The position numbers and the translations under genes were made by a program. The notes under the pieces were generated by a model. It was not told where the DNA came from and did not search any database. It was given only the letters and a program-made list of their open reading frames with translations. From Granulosicoccus sp045110515 (GTDB lineage Bacteria; Pseudomonadota; Gammaproteobacteria; Granulosicoccales; Granulosicoccaceae), in assembly GCA_045110515.1 (NCBI GenBank), contig JBGCGD010000051.1:36191-100190 (forward strand): a DNA stretch of 64,000 bases, in the 5' to 3' direction. Shown here one piece after another: positions 9,388 to 18,719 of this stretch. Position 1 is the first letter of the stretch; every line of letters begins with the position of its first letter.

Positions 9388-10224
9388 CTACCCCTTAACG
9401 GCACCGGCTGTAATGCCGCGTATGAGTTGTTTTGAAAAAATGACGTACATAACCAATACCGGCAGGATAGCGACTGATAGAGACGCAAGCACCGCCCCCC
9501 AATTGACAGTGTACTGACCAATAAACTGCTGAACCCCTAAGGTGACTGTTCTCGATTCCTCGCCGGGTGAAAGTATGAGCGGAAACCATAGGTCGTTCCA
9601 AATGGGAATCATGGAGAACACGGCAACCGTTGCGATTACCGGACGAACTAAGGGAATAACCACCTCGAAGAAAATGCGGTATTCGGACAGTCCATCGATT
9701 CTTGCACTGTCTTTTATCTCTTTAGATACGGACCGTAAAAACTCCGTAAAGATAAAGATGGCTATGGGCAAGCCTTGAGCGGTGTACACCAATATTAGTG
9801 CGGTGAGCGTATTCGCCAAGCCCAGGCTCACGATTAGCTCTAGTAATGCAACTGTGCCCAAGCGGATGGGCACCATGATTCCCAGCACCAGGTACAACCC
9901 TAAGAACGTATCACCGGGAAAGCGATACTCAGACAACGCATGAGCGGCCATTGCGCCTAACAGCAGTATGAGCACCAGCGACACCACCGTGACCGTCAGA
10001 CTGTTACCAAAATACAGCGGGAAATCACTATTACTGAGTACGCTTTCATACCCCTTGGCTGAAAAACTCTCGCCCAGCGGCAGACCCGTTGGGTCACGAA
10101 ATATCGCTTTACGCGTCTTAAAGCTATTGAGCACAATCAGCACTAACGGAAACAACGCTAAAACTGAATAGGCGATAAGTACCGCATGAATACCAAGGCT
10201 TGAAATACGCTGCTTAACAAGCAT
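9388..10224 (-). CDS. Carbohydrate ABC transporter permease (MalG-like)
   Basis: 278 residues with six predicted membrane segments and the EAA loop DSARIDGLSEYRIFFEVVIP that docks on the ATPase, typical of MalG/LacG-type inner-membrane permeases. Its ATG shares a base with the stop of the upstream permease (TAATG at 10224), showing translational coupling. It should pair with the 10224-11174 permease to form the channel. Confidence 0.92.
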   Translation of the reverse strand: MLVKQRISSLGIHAVLIAYSVLALFPLVLIVLNSFKTRKAIFRDPTGLPLGESFSAKGYESVLSNSDFPLYFGNSLTVTVVSLVLILLLGAMAAHALSEYRFPGDTFLGLYLVLGIMVPIRLGTVALLELIVSLGLANTLTALILVYTAQGLPIAIFIFTEFLRSVSKEIKDSARIDGLSEYRIFFEVVIPLVRPVIATVAVFSMIPIWNDLWFPLILSPGEESRTVTLGVQQFIGQYTVNWGAVLASLSVAILPVLVMYVIFSKQLIRGITAGAVKG

Positions 10225-11174
10225 TAGTTGTCATACCTCTGTAATCGTCGTTGAACACCAAAAAGATATAAGCCAACGCCTATCAGGATGATGAAGAACA
10301 ATGCTGAGGCAACGGTGGCTCCCATATAGACATCACCCAGCTGAGCCTGAAACCCGAAAAATGTTCTAAACAGAAACGTCCCCATGACATCGGTGGAATA
10401 ATCAGGGCCTGCAAGACCGCCTTGCAATGTGTAGATCAAGTCGAAGCTTGCTGTGAAGTTACCGATATAGGTAAGTATTCCGACCAACCCTAAGGTCGGG
10501 AGAATGAGTGGCAACTTTACCTTCCAAAAGATCCACCACCCATTTAGGCCATCTATACGGGCCGCCTCTATGGTTTCCTCGGGAACGTTCAGTAAGGCCG
10601 CATAAAAAAGCATCAGCGGAATACCCACATACTGCCAAATGGATATTAGAGTGACCGTGACAAGTGCTGAGCTTTCCAGACCTAACCACGGTTTAAAGAA
10701 ACTGCCAATTCCCAGCCAGTTCATAAACGCCGGAGATACCCCCCAGAGCGGCGATAAAATCAATTGCCAGATGAAGCCGACAACAACAACCGACAATAAA
10801 GTAGGTAAAAAGAAGATGGTTCTGTAGGTTGCAGCCCCTTTGAGTGTTGGAACACTCAATAATGCAGCCAGCGCCAGCGCAATAGGGTTTTGAATAAGCA
10901 TGTGCATCAAAAACAACACGATATTGTTTTTGAATGCATTCCAGAATTGATCGGCCCACAGAGGCTCACCGAACAAGCGAGCATAGTTGGCGAGTCCGAC
11001 GAAGATGCCACCCCCGTCACCGGCCTCATAGAGAGATAACCGCAGGGATTCAATGATGGGGTAAATGGCAAATATCGTATAAATTAACGTTGCCGGTGCG
11101 AGGAATACCAATATGTACCATCGCACAGGTCTACGATGTGTTTGCTCGCTACTTACACTACCTGTGTTTGCCAC
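10224..11174 (-). CDS. Carbohydrate ABC transporter permease (MalF-like)
   Basis: 316 residues: a cytoplasmic N-terminus with a basic stretch, six membrane segments and the EAA loop EAARIDGLNGWWIFWKVKLP. This is the MalF/UgpA-type partner of the next permease. It follows the binding-protein gene after 89 bp containing a strong hairpin, so it is probably made in smaller amounts than the binding protein. Confidence 0.92.
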   Translation of the reverse strand: MANTGSVSSEQTHRRPVRWYILVFLAPATLIYTIFAIYPIIESLRLSLYEAGDGGGIFVGLANYARLFGEPLWADQFWNAFKNNIVLFLMHMLIQNPIALALAALLSVPTLKGAATYRTIFFLPTLLSVVVVGFIWQLILSPLWGVSPAFMNWLGIGSFFKPWLGLESSALVTVTLISIWQYVGIPLMLFYAALLNVPEETIEAARIDGLNGWWIFWKVKLPLILPTLGLVGILTYIGNFTASFDLIYTLQGGLAGPDYSTDVMGTFLFRTFFGFQAQLGDVYMGATVASALFFIILIGVGLYLFGVQRRLQRYDN

Positions 11175-11213
11175 TATGAGAGTGTCTCGAATTTAGCTGT
11201 TATTAACGCTAGC

Positions 11214-11243
11214 CATACCGCGACGCCACTGCGTCGCGGTATG
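11214..11243 (-). promoter_or_regulatory. Intercistronic hairpin between binding-protein and permease genes
   Basis: Perfect 13-bp arms, CATACCGCGACGC and its complement, around a CACT loop. On the transcribed minus strand no U-run follows it, so it is less likely to be a full terminator than an mRNA-stabilising or attenuating element. Hairpins of this kind after binding-protein genes (malE-malF is the classic case) allow excess binding protein over permease. Confidence 0.7.
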
Positions 11244-11263
11244 TTTTCAAAAGTGAAAAGACC

Positions 11264-12514
11264 TTAAGGCTTATACCAGCCATCCAGGTTCGCCTGAGCC
11301 TCAGCTGCCGCATCCTCTGGAGTCTGAGTGCCATTGATAACATTGGCCGCTAAGGTCCAAAGTTGATTACCTAATGGCAGCTCACCACGAGACAGAATTT
11401 GGTGAGCAACTCGGATGGTCGCTTCACATTGTCCACGCATGGCAACAAACTCATTAGCCAAGGCGTTTTCAACGTTAATATCATGTGATGACAAAGAGAA
11501 GAAACCCGGTGCAGCGTTGGTGAGTAGCTCTGCAAATTCAGCCGAGGTTGTCCACGCAAGGAAAGTCATCACTTCTTCCTTGTTCTCAGTGCTCGCATTC
11601 ATGCCAATGCCGATATCCGTGTGATCGCTAATGTAGCAGCTGCTATCAGCGTCTTTGCTTGGAGGAGCAAACGCACCGAGTTCGAAGTCTGCATTCTGTT
11701 GAAAGCCTGTTATCTCCCATGATCCTGTTGGATAAATAGCAGCTCTACCCAATGTAAAAAGATTCTGGCTGTCGGTGTAACCTTGCGCCTGAAAACCGTT
11801 GCCTAGATACGGAGTCCATTTGGCCATTTGCCGGAAACCTTCGACAAAGCCATCGTCGGTCATCTTGGCATCGCCGGAGATCAGTCCCAAACGACCGTCC
11901 TCGCCGCCCCAATAAGCAGGACCGACGTTGGTGTATCCCATGGTTGCCGCTTCCCATTGGTCTTTGGTACCCATCGCCATGGGGATGTAAGTACCGTCGT
12001 CTTTAATGGCGTCGAGAACCGCGTAAAACTCGGCTTCTGTTTTGGGTACTTCCAGGTTTAATTCTGCAAACGCATCCTTGTTGTACATGAAGCCGTGAAT
12101 AACCGACGCCATCGGTACACAAAATTTTGCATCGCCGTTATCAGTAGACCATGCCGCTTTTGCAACGTCTGAAAAATTTGATAAGCCTTCAAGCTCTGCA
12201 ATGTTCGCGAGATTGCCCGCATCGTACATAGCCAATGCGTTGTCGAACGGACGACAGGTAATAATGTCACCTGCTGTACCGCCAGCGAGCCTTGCATTCA
12301 ATGCAGCGTTGTACTCAGTGGCCGTAGTTGGTTTGAACTGAACATCTATGTTGGGGTTTTGAGCTTCAAAGACCGGGAGTATAAGTTCGTCCCATAAGGC
12401 CTGATCTTCTGCCCGCCAACTTTCAATGGAAATAACCACTTTATCTGCTGCCGCAATACCACTCACACAGAGCGTGGTTGCCAGTAAACCGGCTTTGAAT
12501 ACACGTGTCGTCAT
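11264..12514 (-). CDS. Sugar ABC transporter periplasmic substrate-binding protein
   Basis: 416 residues with a Sec signal peptide (GLLATTLCVSGIAAAD, cleavage about residue 22) and the fold signature of family-1 extracellular sugar-binding proteins: KVVISIESWRAEDQ at the mature start, then an FxxxNPxIxVxFKP segment and AAIYPTGSWEI. It binds the sugar in the periplasm and delivers it to the two permeases. It is the first gene of the operon, divergent from the GntR regulator. Linkage to nagA and nagB suggests GlcNAc or chitin oligosaccharides; the sequence alone does not prove the ligand. Confidence 0.9.
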   Translation of the reverse strand: MTTRVFKAGLLATTLCVSGIAAADKVVISIESWRAEDQALWDELILPVFEAQNPNIDVQFKPTTATEYNAALNARLAGGTAGDIITCRPFDNALAMYDAGNLANIAELEGLSNFSDVAKAAWSTDNGDAKFCVPMASVIHGFMYNKDAFAELNLEVPKTEAEFYAVLDAIKDDGTYIPMAMGTKDQWEAATMGYTNVGPAYWGGEDGRLGLISGDAKMTDDGFVEGFRQMAKWTPYLGNGFQAQGYTDSQNLFTLGRAAIYPTGSWEITGFQQNADFELGAFAPPSKDADSSCYISDHTDIGIGMNASTENKEEVMTFLAWTTSAEFAELLTNAAPGFFSLSSHDINVENALANEFVAMRGQCEATIRVAHQILSRGELPLGNQLWTLAANVINGTQTPEDAAAEAQANLDGWYKP

Positions 12515-12573
12515 CCGAACCTCTCCTTCACATTTGCCTGTATTGAATCTTGGATGCTATATGATGTACAAAC

Positions 12574-12605
12574 GAGATACAATACCAATTAGATACAAAT
12601 TTCAA
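12574..12605. promoter_or_regulatory. Putative NagR operator region
   Basis: In the 167-bp divergent intergenic region, GAGATACAATACCAATT (12574-12590) reads ATTGGTATTGTATCTC on the other strand, which resembles the ATTGGTAT core of NagR/DasR-type GntR sites. The AGATACAA element recurs 16 bp on, at 12591. The match is from memory and only a half-site is strong. Confidence 0.3.
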
Positions 12606-12681
12606 ATCGTATTTTTTGAATTCTTAAGTAGGCGATCAGATTTTCCTATACGCTCCCCCCTAGGATTAAAGGAATTTGATA

Positions 12682-13383
12682 ATGACAGGCCCGATGTACT
12701 TGAAAATTGCGGAGAATTTGCGCGCAAGCTTTGCAGACGGAGACTATCGTCCCGGTCAGGCATTGCCCGCTGAAAGACTCCTCATGGAACAGTTTTCGGT
12801 CTCCCGGGTAACGATACGCCGTGCGTTAAAAGAGTTAGTGGACGAGCAACTGTTGCAAGCACGCCAAGGCTCAGGCTACATCGTTCAATCCCTATCGCAC
12901 CTCAAACAACCACTTAACAGCATTACCAGCTTTTCCGAGGACTGCATGTCCAGAGGCCTGACCCCGGGATCCATACTCGTTAGCCGCAAGCTGGGCAAAA
13001 GCAATCGTGAGGAAAGCGCGCATTTCTGTGTGCCTAAAGGCAGTGATGTTCTGCGCATCCGGAGAGTCCGTACGGGGGAAGGCGAACCCCTTCTACTCGA
13101 ACATGCAACCTTGCTTGCCACCAGAGCCCCGACTTGGCCGTGGCCGGATGGGAGCCTCTACCGAGCTATGCAAAAGAACAACACCTTGCCGCAGCGCGTT
13201 CGGCAGCAGTACTTTCCCGTTCTGGCTGATAAATCACAATCGGATAGATTGGATGTCGACAAAAACACACCACTGATGCTGGTAATTCGGGCAGGCTATG
13301 CAGCTAACAATACCCCGGTAGAATACTCTCACTGCTGGTTCCGCCCTGACCGATGGACATTCTCCCATGAGATCCAACGCTAA
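12682..13383 (+). CDS. nagR: GntR/HutC-family transcriptional regulator (NagR-like)
   Basis: About 233 residues: an N-terminal GntR winged helix (FSVSRVTIRRALKELVDEQLL, about 35-60) and a C-terminal UTRA effector domain (about 85-230). HutC-subfamily regulators of this kind sense GlcNAc-6-P or GlcN-6-P and repress amino-sugar genes. The chosen start is the ATG at 12682 with AAAGGAA seven bases upstream; a TTG six bases earlier is too close to that ribosome site. It is transcribed with nagA and divergently from the ABC operon, so it probably controls both. Confidence 0.88.
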   Translation: MTGPMYLKIAENLRASFADGDYRPGQALPAERLLMEQFSVSRVTIRRALKELVDEQLLQARQGSGYIVQSLSHLKQPLNSITSFSEDCMSRGLTPGSILVSRKLGKSNREESAHFCVPKGSDVLRIRRVRTGEGEPLLLEHATLLATRAPTWPWPDGSLYRAMQKNNTLPQRVRQQYFPVLADKSQSDRLDVDKNTPLMLVIRAGYAANNTPVEYSHCWFRPDRWTFSHEIQR

Positions 13384-13389
13384 CTTGCC

Positions 13390-14493
13390 ATGAGCATTGT
13401 TGCGAACAAACAAACCACAGGGCTTTGGTGGACTCCCGAAGGCTTTATTGATGCCGTATGCCATCATGACCATACGGTTCATTCCTTAGTACCCAGCTCG
13501 AAAAGTCATTCGTCCACCCTATTCCTGCCAGCGCCGGTTGATTTGCATGTTCACGGAGGTGGCGGGCACGACTGCATGAATAGCGAAGCCGCCATTCGCG
13601 GTACGCTAAAGGCACATGCCCTACACGGTGCAGGTGCACTGCTGGCAACCTCGGTAACCGCACCGTTCCAGGAAACAAGCCAATTTATTAACAACGCGGC
13701 GCGTGTTATGCAAACACCCGACGAAGATTCCGCTACGTTGCTCGGTGTTCATCTGGAAGGTCCCTTTATTAATCCAGACAAACTGGGAGCACAACCGCCA
13801 CACGCCACGGAAATAGATTTACAGCAATTAGACGCCTGGTTGCGTGTAGGTATTGTGAAGGTTGTGACGTTTGCACCGGAGCTCGATCCCCGCAACGATC
13901 TCATAGCGCTATGTAATAAATACAATGTACGTGCACAAATTGGTCACACCTTATGTTCCTGGCATCAGGCAAGCGAAGCCCTTGCCGCAGGTTGCGGTGT
14001 AACGCATCTCTTTAACGCCATGAGCGGAATCGCTCACCGTGGAGGTGGCGCCGCCACCGCAGCATTGGCCTATGCTGATTTCGCAGAAATTATTATCGAT
14101 GGACTGCACGTGGACAGAGCAGCATTTGATGTTGCAAAGCGTGCCATACCTAATCTTTATAGCGTCACAGATGGGACAGCAGCGTCCGGGATGCCCGATG
14201 GAAAATACACACTGGGCTCACTGAGTGTTACTAAATCAGGAGACCACGTACTGCTACCCGATGGCACAACTGCCGGTAGCTGCTTGACGCAACGTCGCGT
14301 TATCTCCGTGTTGCGCGAATGGGACGTTGACTGGCACACGATAGGTGCCATGCTGAGCGCGATACCCGCTCAATGGATTCAGCACGAAACACTGGGAAGA
14401 ATCTCTCCAGGCGCGCAGGCACAATGGCTGGAGATAGAGGACGATGAACCTGTCGCTATTTGGCTATCCGGAGAACGCTTTGCCTGGCGCTGA
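13390..14493 (+). CDS. nagA: N-acetylglucosamine-6-phosphate deacetylase NagA
   Basis: 367 residues of the amidohydrolase superfamily. It removes acetate from GlcNAc-6-P to give GlcN-6-P, the substrate of NagB. Seen: the metal motif HVH (His53, His55) followed by a Gly-rich turn, the conserved HLEGPFI with Glu123, GHTLCSW and THLFNAM metal/substrate histidines, and the catalytic Asp in SVTDGTAASG. It follows the GntR gene after six bases. The gene ends one base before the convergent regulator gene at 14495. No GlcNAc kinase gene is visible in the window. Confidence 0.94.
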   Translation: MSIVANKQTTGLWWTPEGFIDAVCHHDHTVHSLVPSSKSHSSTLFLPAPVDLHVHGGGGHDCMNSEAAIRGTLKAHALHGAGALLATSVTAPFQETSQFINNAARVMQTPDEDSATLLGVHLEGPFINPDKLGAQPPHATEIDLQQLDAWLRVGIVKVVTFAPELDPRNDLIALCNKYNVRAQIGHTLCSWHQASEALAAGCGVTHLFNAMSGIAHRGGGAATAALAYADFAEIIIDGLHVDRAAFDVAKRAIPNLYSVTDGTAASGMPDGKYTLGSLSVTKSGDHVLLPDGTTAGSCLTQRRVISVLREWDVDWHTIGAMLSAIPAQWIQHETLGRISPGAQAQWLEIEDDEPVAIWLSGERFAWR

Positions 14494-14494
14494 G

Positions 14495-15721
14495 CTATGA
14501 CGATCGATATTGCTTTGGTTTCAGATCGTGCTTTCTCAATTTGTCATACAACGTTGCGACTGGAATACGAAGCTCGTCGGCGGCCAGTTGCGTAGAGCCG
14601 TTGTTTATTTGCAATGCCTCGACCAATAACAATCGCTCGTAAGATCGAACCTGCTGAGACAGACTGAGCTTCGCGTCTTCTTCATCGCTTAAGGTAAACC
14701 CCAGTGTGAATCGCTGCGCGAATGCCTGCAGCTCTTTTAAATTTCCATCCCAAGACCTTGCCATTAACGCGGCCCTGACCTCTGAGGTGACTGCCGGAGG
14801 GCTTGCGTTAAATGTTTTTGAATAGTGCAGTAAGTATGTCTGGAAAATTTCAAGAATGTCTTCTTGACGTTCCTTAAGAGTCAGCGTGTCAAGCGTGACG
14901 ACATTGAGCGTGTAATACAGGCTCTTGAGCATGCCTTTAGTCAAGCAGTCATCCAGCGAATCTGAGGAGGTCGTTACTATCCGCACTTTAGACGCGCCTT
15001 CTATCTCACCTTGAATAAGAGTCTGCTGCTCAATACTGGCTAATTCTATGTTTCTAAGGAGCAGTGTCCCCCCTCGTGCCTGCTTTATTTCTGCCTCAAA
15101 GCTTGAGGCCTGCACTGATACCGCATCGACCAATACGATATCACCGTAGGTTTTTGACAAGTCGTGAATGGCCTGAGCGGCCAGTGATTTACCGGTTCCA
15201 TCCTGCCCTTGAATATGAACATTTAAGGGCATTGTGGATACTTCTCTTAACCGTTTTCTGAATGTCTTGATGGCCTCACAACGTCCCGGGAACGCATTTG
15301 CGACCGAATCTGTTTGATTAAGTCGTTCTTCTAAAAGCCGGTTTTTAAGCGTCAGCTCTCGAGCCATCAGCCATTTTTTAATAGCCTGTGTGAGTTGATC
15401 AGGATGTATTGGCTTTTCTAAGAACTCACACGCTCCCTGGCGAACGGCTTCTAATGCCATGGGAATATCGCCCTCTCCGGTTAGCAAAAGCACGGGTAGC
15501 TTTTCATCAAGGGACTGACAATGGTTTAACACTTCAAAGCCGTCTTTTCCCGGTAGACGGATGTCGGTCAGTACCACCCCCTCAAATCGACGATTTAAAT
15601 GCAACACCGCCTCTTCAAAACTACCGGTTTCAAGAACTTCCAGACCATCCATGCGGAGTGATTGCGTGATGGATTTTCTCATTGCAGAATCATCTTCTAC
15701 AAGCAATACAGTATTAGACAC
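14495..15721 (-). CDS. NtrC/DctD-like response regulator with degenerate AAA+ domain
   Basis: 408 residues: a receiver domain (phospho-acceptor Asp53 in LTDIRLPGKDG, Lys103), an NtrC-type AAA+ region (about 145-340) and a Fis-type HTH (about 366-404, AADELRIPVATLYDKLRKH). The P-loop GQDGTGKS (172-179) is kept. The region that should carry the GAFTGA sigma-54 contact loop is shortened by about 30 residues and has no such motif, and Walker B reads GGTLLLRNIE where the family has GGTLFLDEIG. It is therefore unlikely to hydrolyse ATP or remodel sigma-54 promoters; it may act as a plain DNA-binding regulator. It overlaps the kinase gene by eight bases. Probable target: the divergent dctPQM genes. 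Confidence 0.85.
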   Translation of the reverse strand: MSNTVLLVEDDSAMRKSITQSLRMDGLEVLETGSFEEAVLHLNRRFEGVVLTDIRLPGKDGFEVLNHCQSLDEKLPVLLLTGEGDIPMALEAVRQGACEFLEKPIHPDQLTQAIKKWLMARELTLKNRLLEERLNQTDSVANAFPGRCEAIKTFRKRLREVSTMPLNVHIQGQDGTGKSLAAQAIHDLSKTYGDIVLVDAVSVQASSFEAEIKQARGGTLLLRNIELASIEQQTLIQGEIEGASKVRIVTTSSDSLDDCLTKGMLKSLYYTLNVVTLDTLTLKERQEDILEIFQTYLLHYSKTFNASPPAVTSEVRAALMARSWDGNLKELQAFAQRFTLGFTLSDEEDAKLSLSQQVRSYERLLLVEALQINNGSTQLAADELRIPVATLYDKLRKHDLKPKQYRSS

Positions 15722-17426
15722 TGTCAGTCTCTCCGTTCGCGTTCATAAGCTCAATCGTAAACGTTGCGCCTCGTGCATGGTTTTCACAACTCAAGTGACC
15801 CTTTAAACTTGCAACGATACCGTGAGATATGGAAAGCCCTAGCCCTAAACCGTCTCCTTGGTCAACGGTTTTGGTGGTGTAAAACGGCTCAAAGACATTA
15901 TCGGTATCATCGATGCCATGCCCGGTATCTCTTATTGTCAATAGCGTAGAATTTTGCGATCGAACAATATCAAGCCATATCTCCTTTTGCGCTGAGTTTT
16001 TCATGGCATCAACAGCGTTGTTCATGATATTGACAATCACTTGTTCAAGACTGACTTTTCCACCCCGTACTAAATACTCTTTTTCAAGCGGTTGAAAATT
16101 CACACTAACACCAGCGCTATCCAACTCTGCTTCAATAAGCTTTAGCGCTGAATTAACCGCACTCACCAGATTTATCGTCGATATCTCAACGGGCTCATGA
16201 CGAGCAAAAGCCCGCAGATGACTGATGATGCGCGCCATACGGTCGGCCTGTGCAGCAATATCAAAGAGATTTTCGTCAACAAACTCTAATTGCCTTCTCT
16301 CAAGAAGACGCTTACCGTTTATCGCAAAGTTTTTAATAGCACCAATAGGCTGATTGAGCTCATGCCCAATTCCTGCTGACATTTTCCCTAACGCAGTGAG
16401 TTTGGCCGCTTGTACTAAATCATGTTGCGTAGCCTGCAACTGCTTAGATTTTTCCTCAACCCGCTTTTCCAACTCTATTGCCAGTGTTTGCTCTGATTCC
16501 AACTGACTTAAGAGATGCTTCTGATGACTCCAGATAGCGTAAATAACACTAATTAAAAAACCCACCAGCGCAAACACAAGCCCCATCGACAAATACGCAG
16601 AATTACGTGCCACAGAATCATCAACAAATAGGAAAGCCCGCAGCTCGTATATAGGAACGTCCCGTTGAATGATTCCAGCACCGTAGGCAATTTTCCCTAG
16701 CGGCAGTAAACGCGCCTTGGGTTCATAACCGACTTCACCCACATACACGGCATCATTTTCGATGGACCCGTTTCGAGTTTGTGACAACGGCCGGTGCAAC
16801 AGGTTGGCTCTATTACTCAGGGCCACCGCATTGTTATCGTCAACAAATATAACCGTCTCTTTTAAACTGCTCCATTCATCTTCAAAGCGCCCTAACGATA
16901 CTTCTACCGCAACGACTGCCCATTGCAAGTTTTGTTTTCCTAACACCGAACGTGCAAATATAAATTTTCGAGTATTGGCGTCTTCATCGATTACATATTC
17001 AAAACCGAGCGCACCGTTCATCGCTCTTTTAAAATAATACTTAGAAGATACATTGGGGTTGATAGTGTCGTCGTTGTCAGAGTCAATCTCTTGCGCATGC
17101 GCAGAAATAGGTTGACCTTCTGAATTATAAAGAACAATGCGGGATGCACCTGACGTCGCTGCAGTGAGCCCTAAATACCCATCCGGCAAGTAACTACTGG
17201 TTGGGTTTAACGCAAGCTTCACCACGTCCGGTTGACGAGCAACCAAGGTCGCAAGCGTTCTGAATTGCGAGAGATTACCTTCAAACTGACCGATAATTCT
17301 ATCCAGATTGTTGTAACCGTTGTTTCTTAGATCTGCGATGACAGCATTTTACGTTTTATGCCAGACGAGTAATGCAATGACAGTCATCAGCAACAACGCG
17401 CAACAAACTACAGCGAATTTTCTCAC
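15714..17426 (-). pseudogene. DctB-like sensor histidine kinase interrupted by an in-frame stop
   Basis: From a GTG at 17426 the frame encodes a membrane anchor (KFAVVCCALLLMTVIALLVW), then hits TAA at 17349-17351. It continues without shift through a periplasmic double-PAS-like sensor region, a second membrane segment (about 16520-16615) and a complete kinase core: H-box GHELNQPIGAI, N-box NIMNNAVDAM, G-boxes DTGHGID and GLGLGLSISHGI. About 571 codons in all, normal for DctB. A TTG at 17246 could restart translation but would lack the first membrane anchor. DctB proteins sense C4-dicarboxylates and phosphorylate DctD. A sequencing error cannot be excluded. Confidence 0.8.
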
Positions 17427-17647
17427 TTAATAAAGCTCATCTGCTGGATAATTGTGGATCTTTATAAACTGCACCTAAATAATTATGGATTTCCATATTT
17501 CCTAAGGCGCCGCAACTCACACTTTTTACGTAAAACGCTGTTTTTATTGAAAAATAAACAAACACAATGATCGCGTTGTAAATAAAATAAGCGACTCTTA
17601 ACATTCTATCCGCACTTTGATCACCTGAACCGAAACCGGAGGATATA

Positions 17648-18649
17648 ATGAAAAAGTTGTTCTTGCCTATTGCAATCGCATCAGCGTTACTCGCACCACA
17701 GGCCGCTAACGCCAGTTGTGAAGAAGGCGAAATTGTCATCAAATTTAGCCACGTTACTAATACTGACAAACACCCCAAAGGTATTGCTGCAACGCTTCTG
17801 GCAGAGCGTGTGAATTCCGACATGGACGGTAAAGCGTGTATGGAGGTTTTCCCGAACTCCTCTCTATACACCGATGAAAAAGTCGTTGAAGCACTGCTTA
17901 GAGGAGATATACAACTAGCTGCACCGTCTCTTTCACTTTTCGAAAAATTTACTAAACAGTTTCGTTTGTTTGACCTACCGTTCATGTTTAAAAACATCGA
18001 TGCAGTGGATGAATTTCAAAACTCAGAACACGGTGAAGCACTCCGTAGCTCAATGAATAAGCGGGGGCTGCAAGGTTTGGCTTTCTGGCACAACGGCATG
18101 AAACAAATGTCGGCGAACAAACCTCTGATTTCACCCACAGACGCAGAAGGTTTACGGTTTCGCGTCCAACCCAGTGATGTTCTCGTGGCCCAGATGGAAG
18201 CTATTGGAGGTAATCCGCAAAAGATGGCATTTGCGGAAGTGTACGGTGCGTTGCAAACCGGTGTCGTCGATGGACAGGAGAACACTTGGTCTAATATTTA
18301 TGGGCGTAAGTTTTTTGAAGTACAAGATGGTATTACCGAAACCAACCACGGAATCATCGACTACCTGGTTGTGACATCTGTGGATTGGCTTGACAGTCTA
18401 GATGCTGAAATACGAGATCAATTCTTAAGCATCGTTGCCGATGTTACAGCCCTTCGAAATACGGAGTCTACCCAGGTTAACGAAGAAGCCAAAACGGCCA
18501 TCCTAAATGCCGGAGGCGAAGTCCGAGCCCTAACCGCTGAGCAGCGTGCTGAATGGGTCGCTGCAATGAAGCCAGTCTGGGAACGTTTTAAAGATGATGT
18601 TGGTGAAGAAAATATCGCCATTGCACAAGAGATAAACCAAAAGCACTAG
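17648..18649 (+). CDS. dctP: TRAP transporter periplasmic solute-binding protein (DctP family)
   Basis: 333 residues with a clear signal peptide (cleavage after about ANA, residue 22). Family features include IKFSHVTNTDKHPKG near the mature N-terminus, FRVQPSDVLVAQMEAIGGNP with the ligand-binding Arg, and GVVDGQENTWSNIY. It captures an organic acid in the periplasm for the QM permease. GGAGGAT lies six bases before the ATG. The adjacent dctBD-like pair suggests C4-dicarboxylates, though DctP-family ligands are diverse. A short GC hairpin follows the stop. Confidence 0.9.
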   Translation: MKKLFLPIAIASALLAPQAANASCEEGEIVIKFSHVTNTDKHPKGIAATLLAERVNSDMDGKACMEVFPNSSLYTDEKVVEALLRGDIQLAAPSLSLFEKFTKQFRLFDLPFMFKNIDAVDEFQNSEHGEALRSSMNKRGLQGLAFWHNGMKQMSANKPLISPTDAEGLRFRVQPSDVLVAQMEAIGGNPQKMAFAEVYGALQTGVVDGQENTWSNIYGRKFFEVQDGITETNHGIIDYLVVTSVDWLDSLDAEIRDQFLSIVADVTALRNTESTQVNEEAKTAILNAGGEVRALTAEQRAEWVAAMKPVWERFKDDVGEENIAIAQEINQKH

Positions 18650-18666
18650 TTGTGCACTCTCCTTTT

Positions 18667-18684
18667 CGGCGCAAGGATGCGCCG
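18667..18684 (+). promoter_or_regulatory. Intercistronic hairpin after dctP
   Basis: CGGCGCA-AGGA-TGCGCCG, seven perfect GC-rich pairs with no U-run after it, between the binding-protein gene and the small permease gene. It probably gives higher dctP than dctQM output. Confidence 0.6.
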
Positions 18685-18719
18685 TACATCTTTAAAACCT
18701 ACGAATAAAATCTTGCACG

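Noticed and set aside
15714..17246. DctB-like kinase as an intact gene starting at TTG 17246
   Set aside because: It would lack the first membrane anchor, which is present in frame just upstream of a single TAA; the interrupted full-length gene explains the sequence better.
17427..17647. Sigma-54 promoter for dctP
   Set aside because: I could not find a GG-N10-GC pair of the TGGCAC-N5-TTGC type in this interval.
17437..17997. Minus-strand 186-codon frame opposite the dctP start
   Set aside because: It is antisense to clear dctP coding sequence and has no family resemblance.
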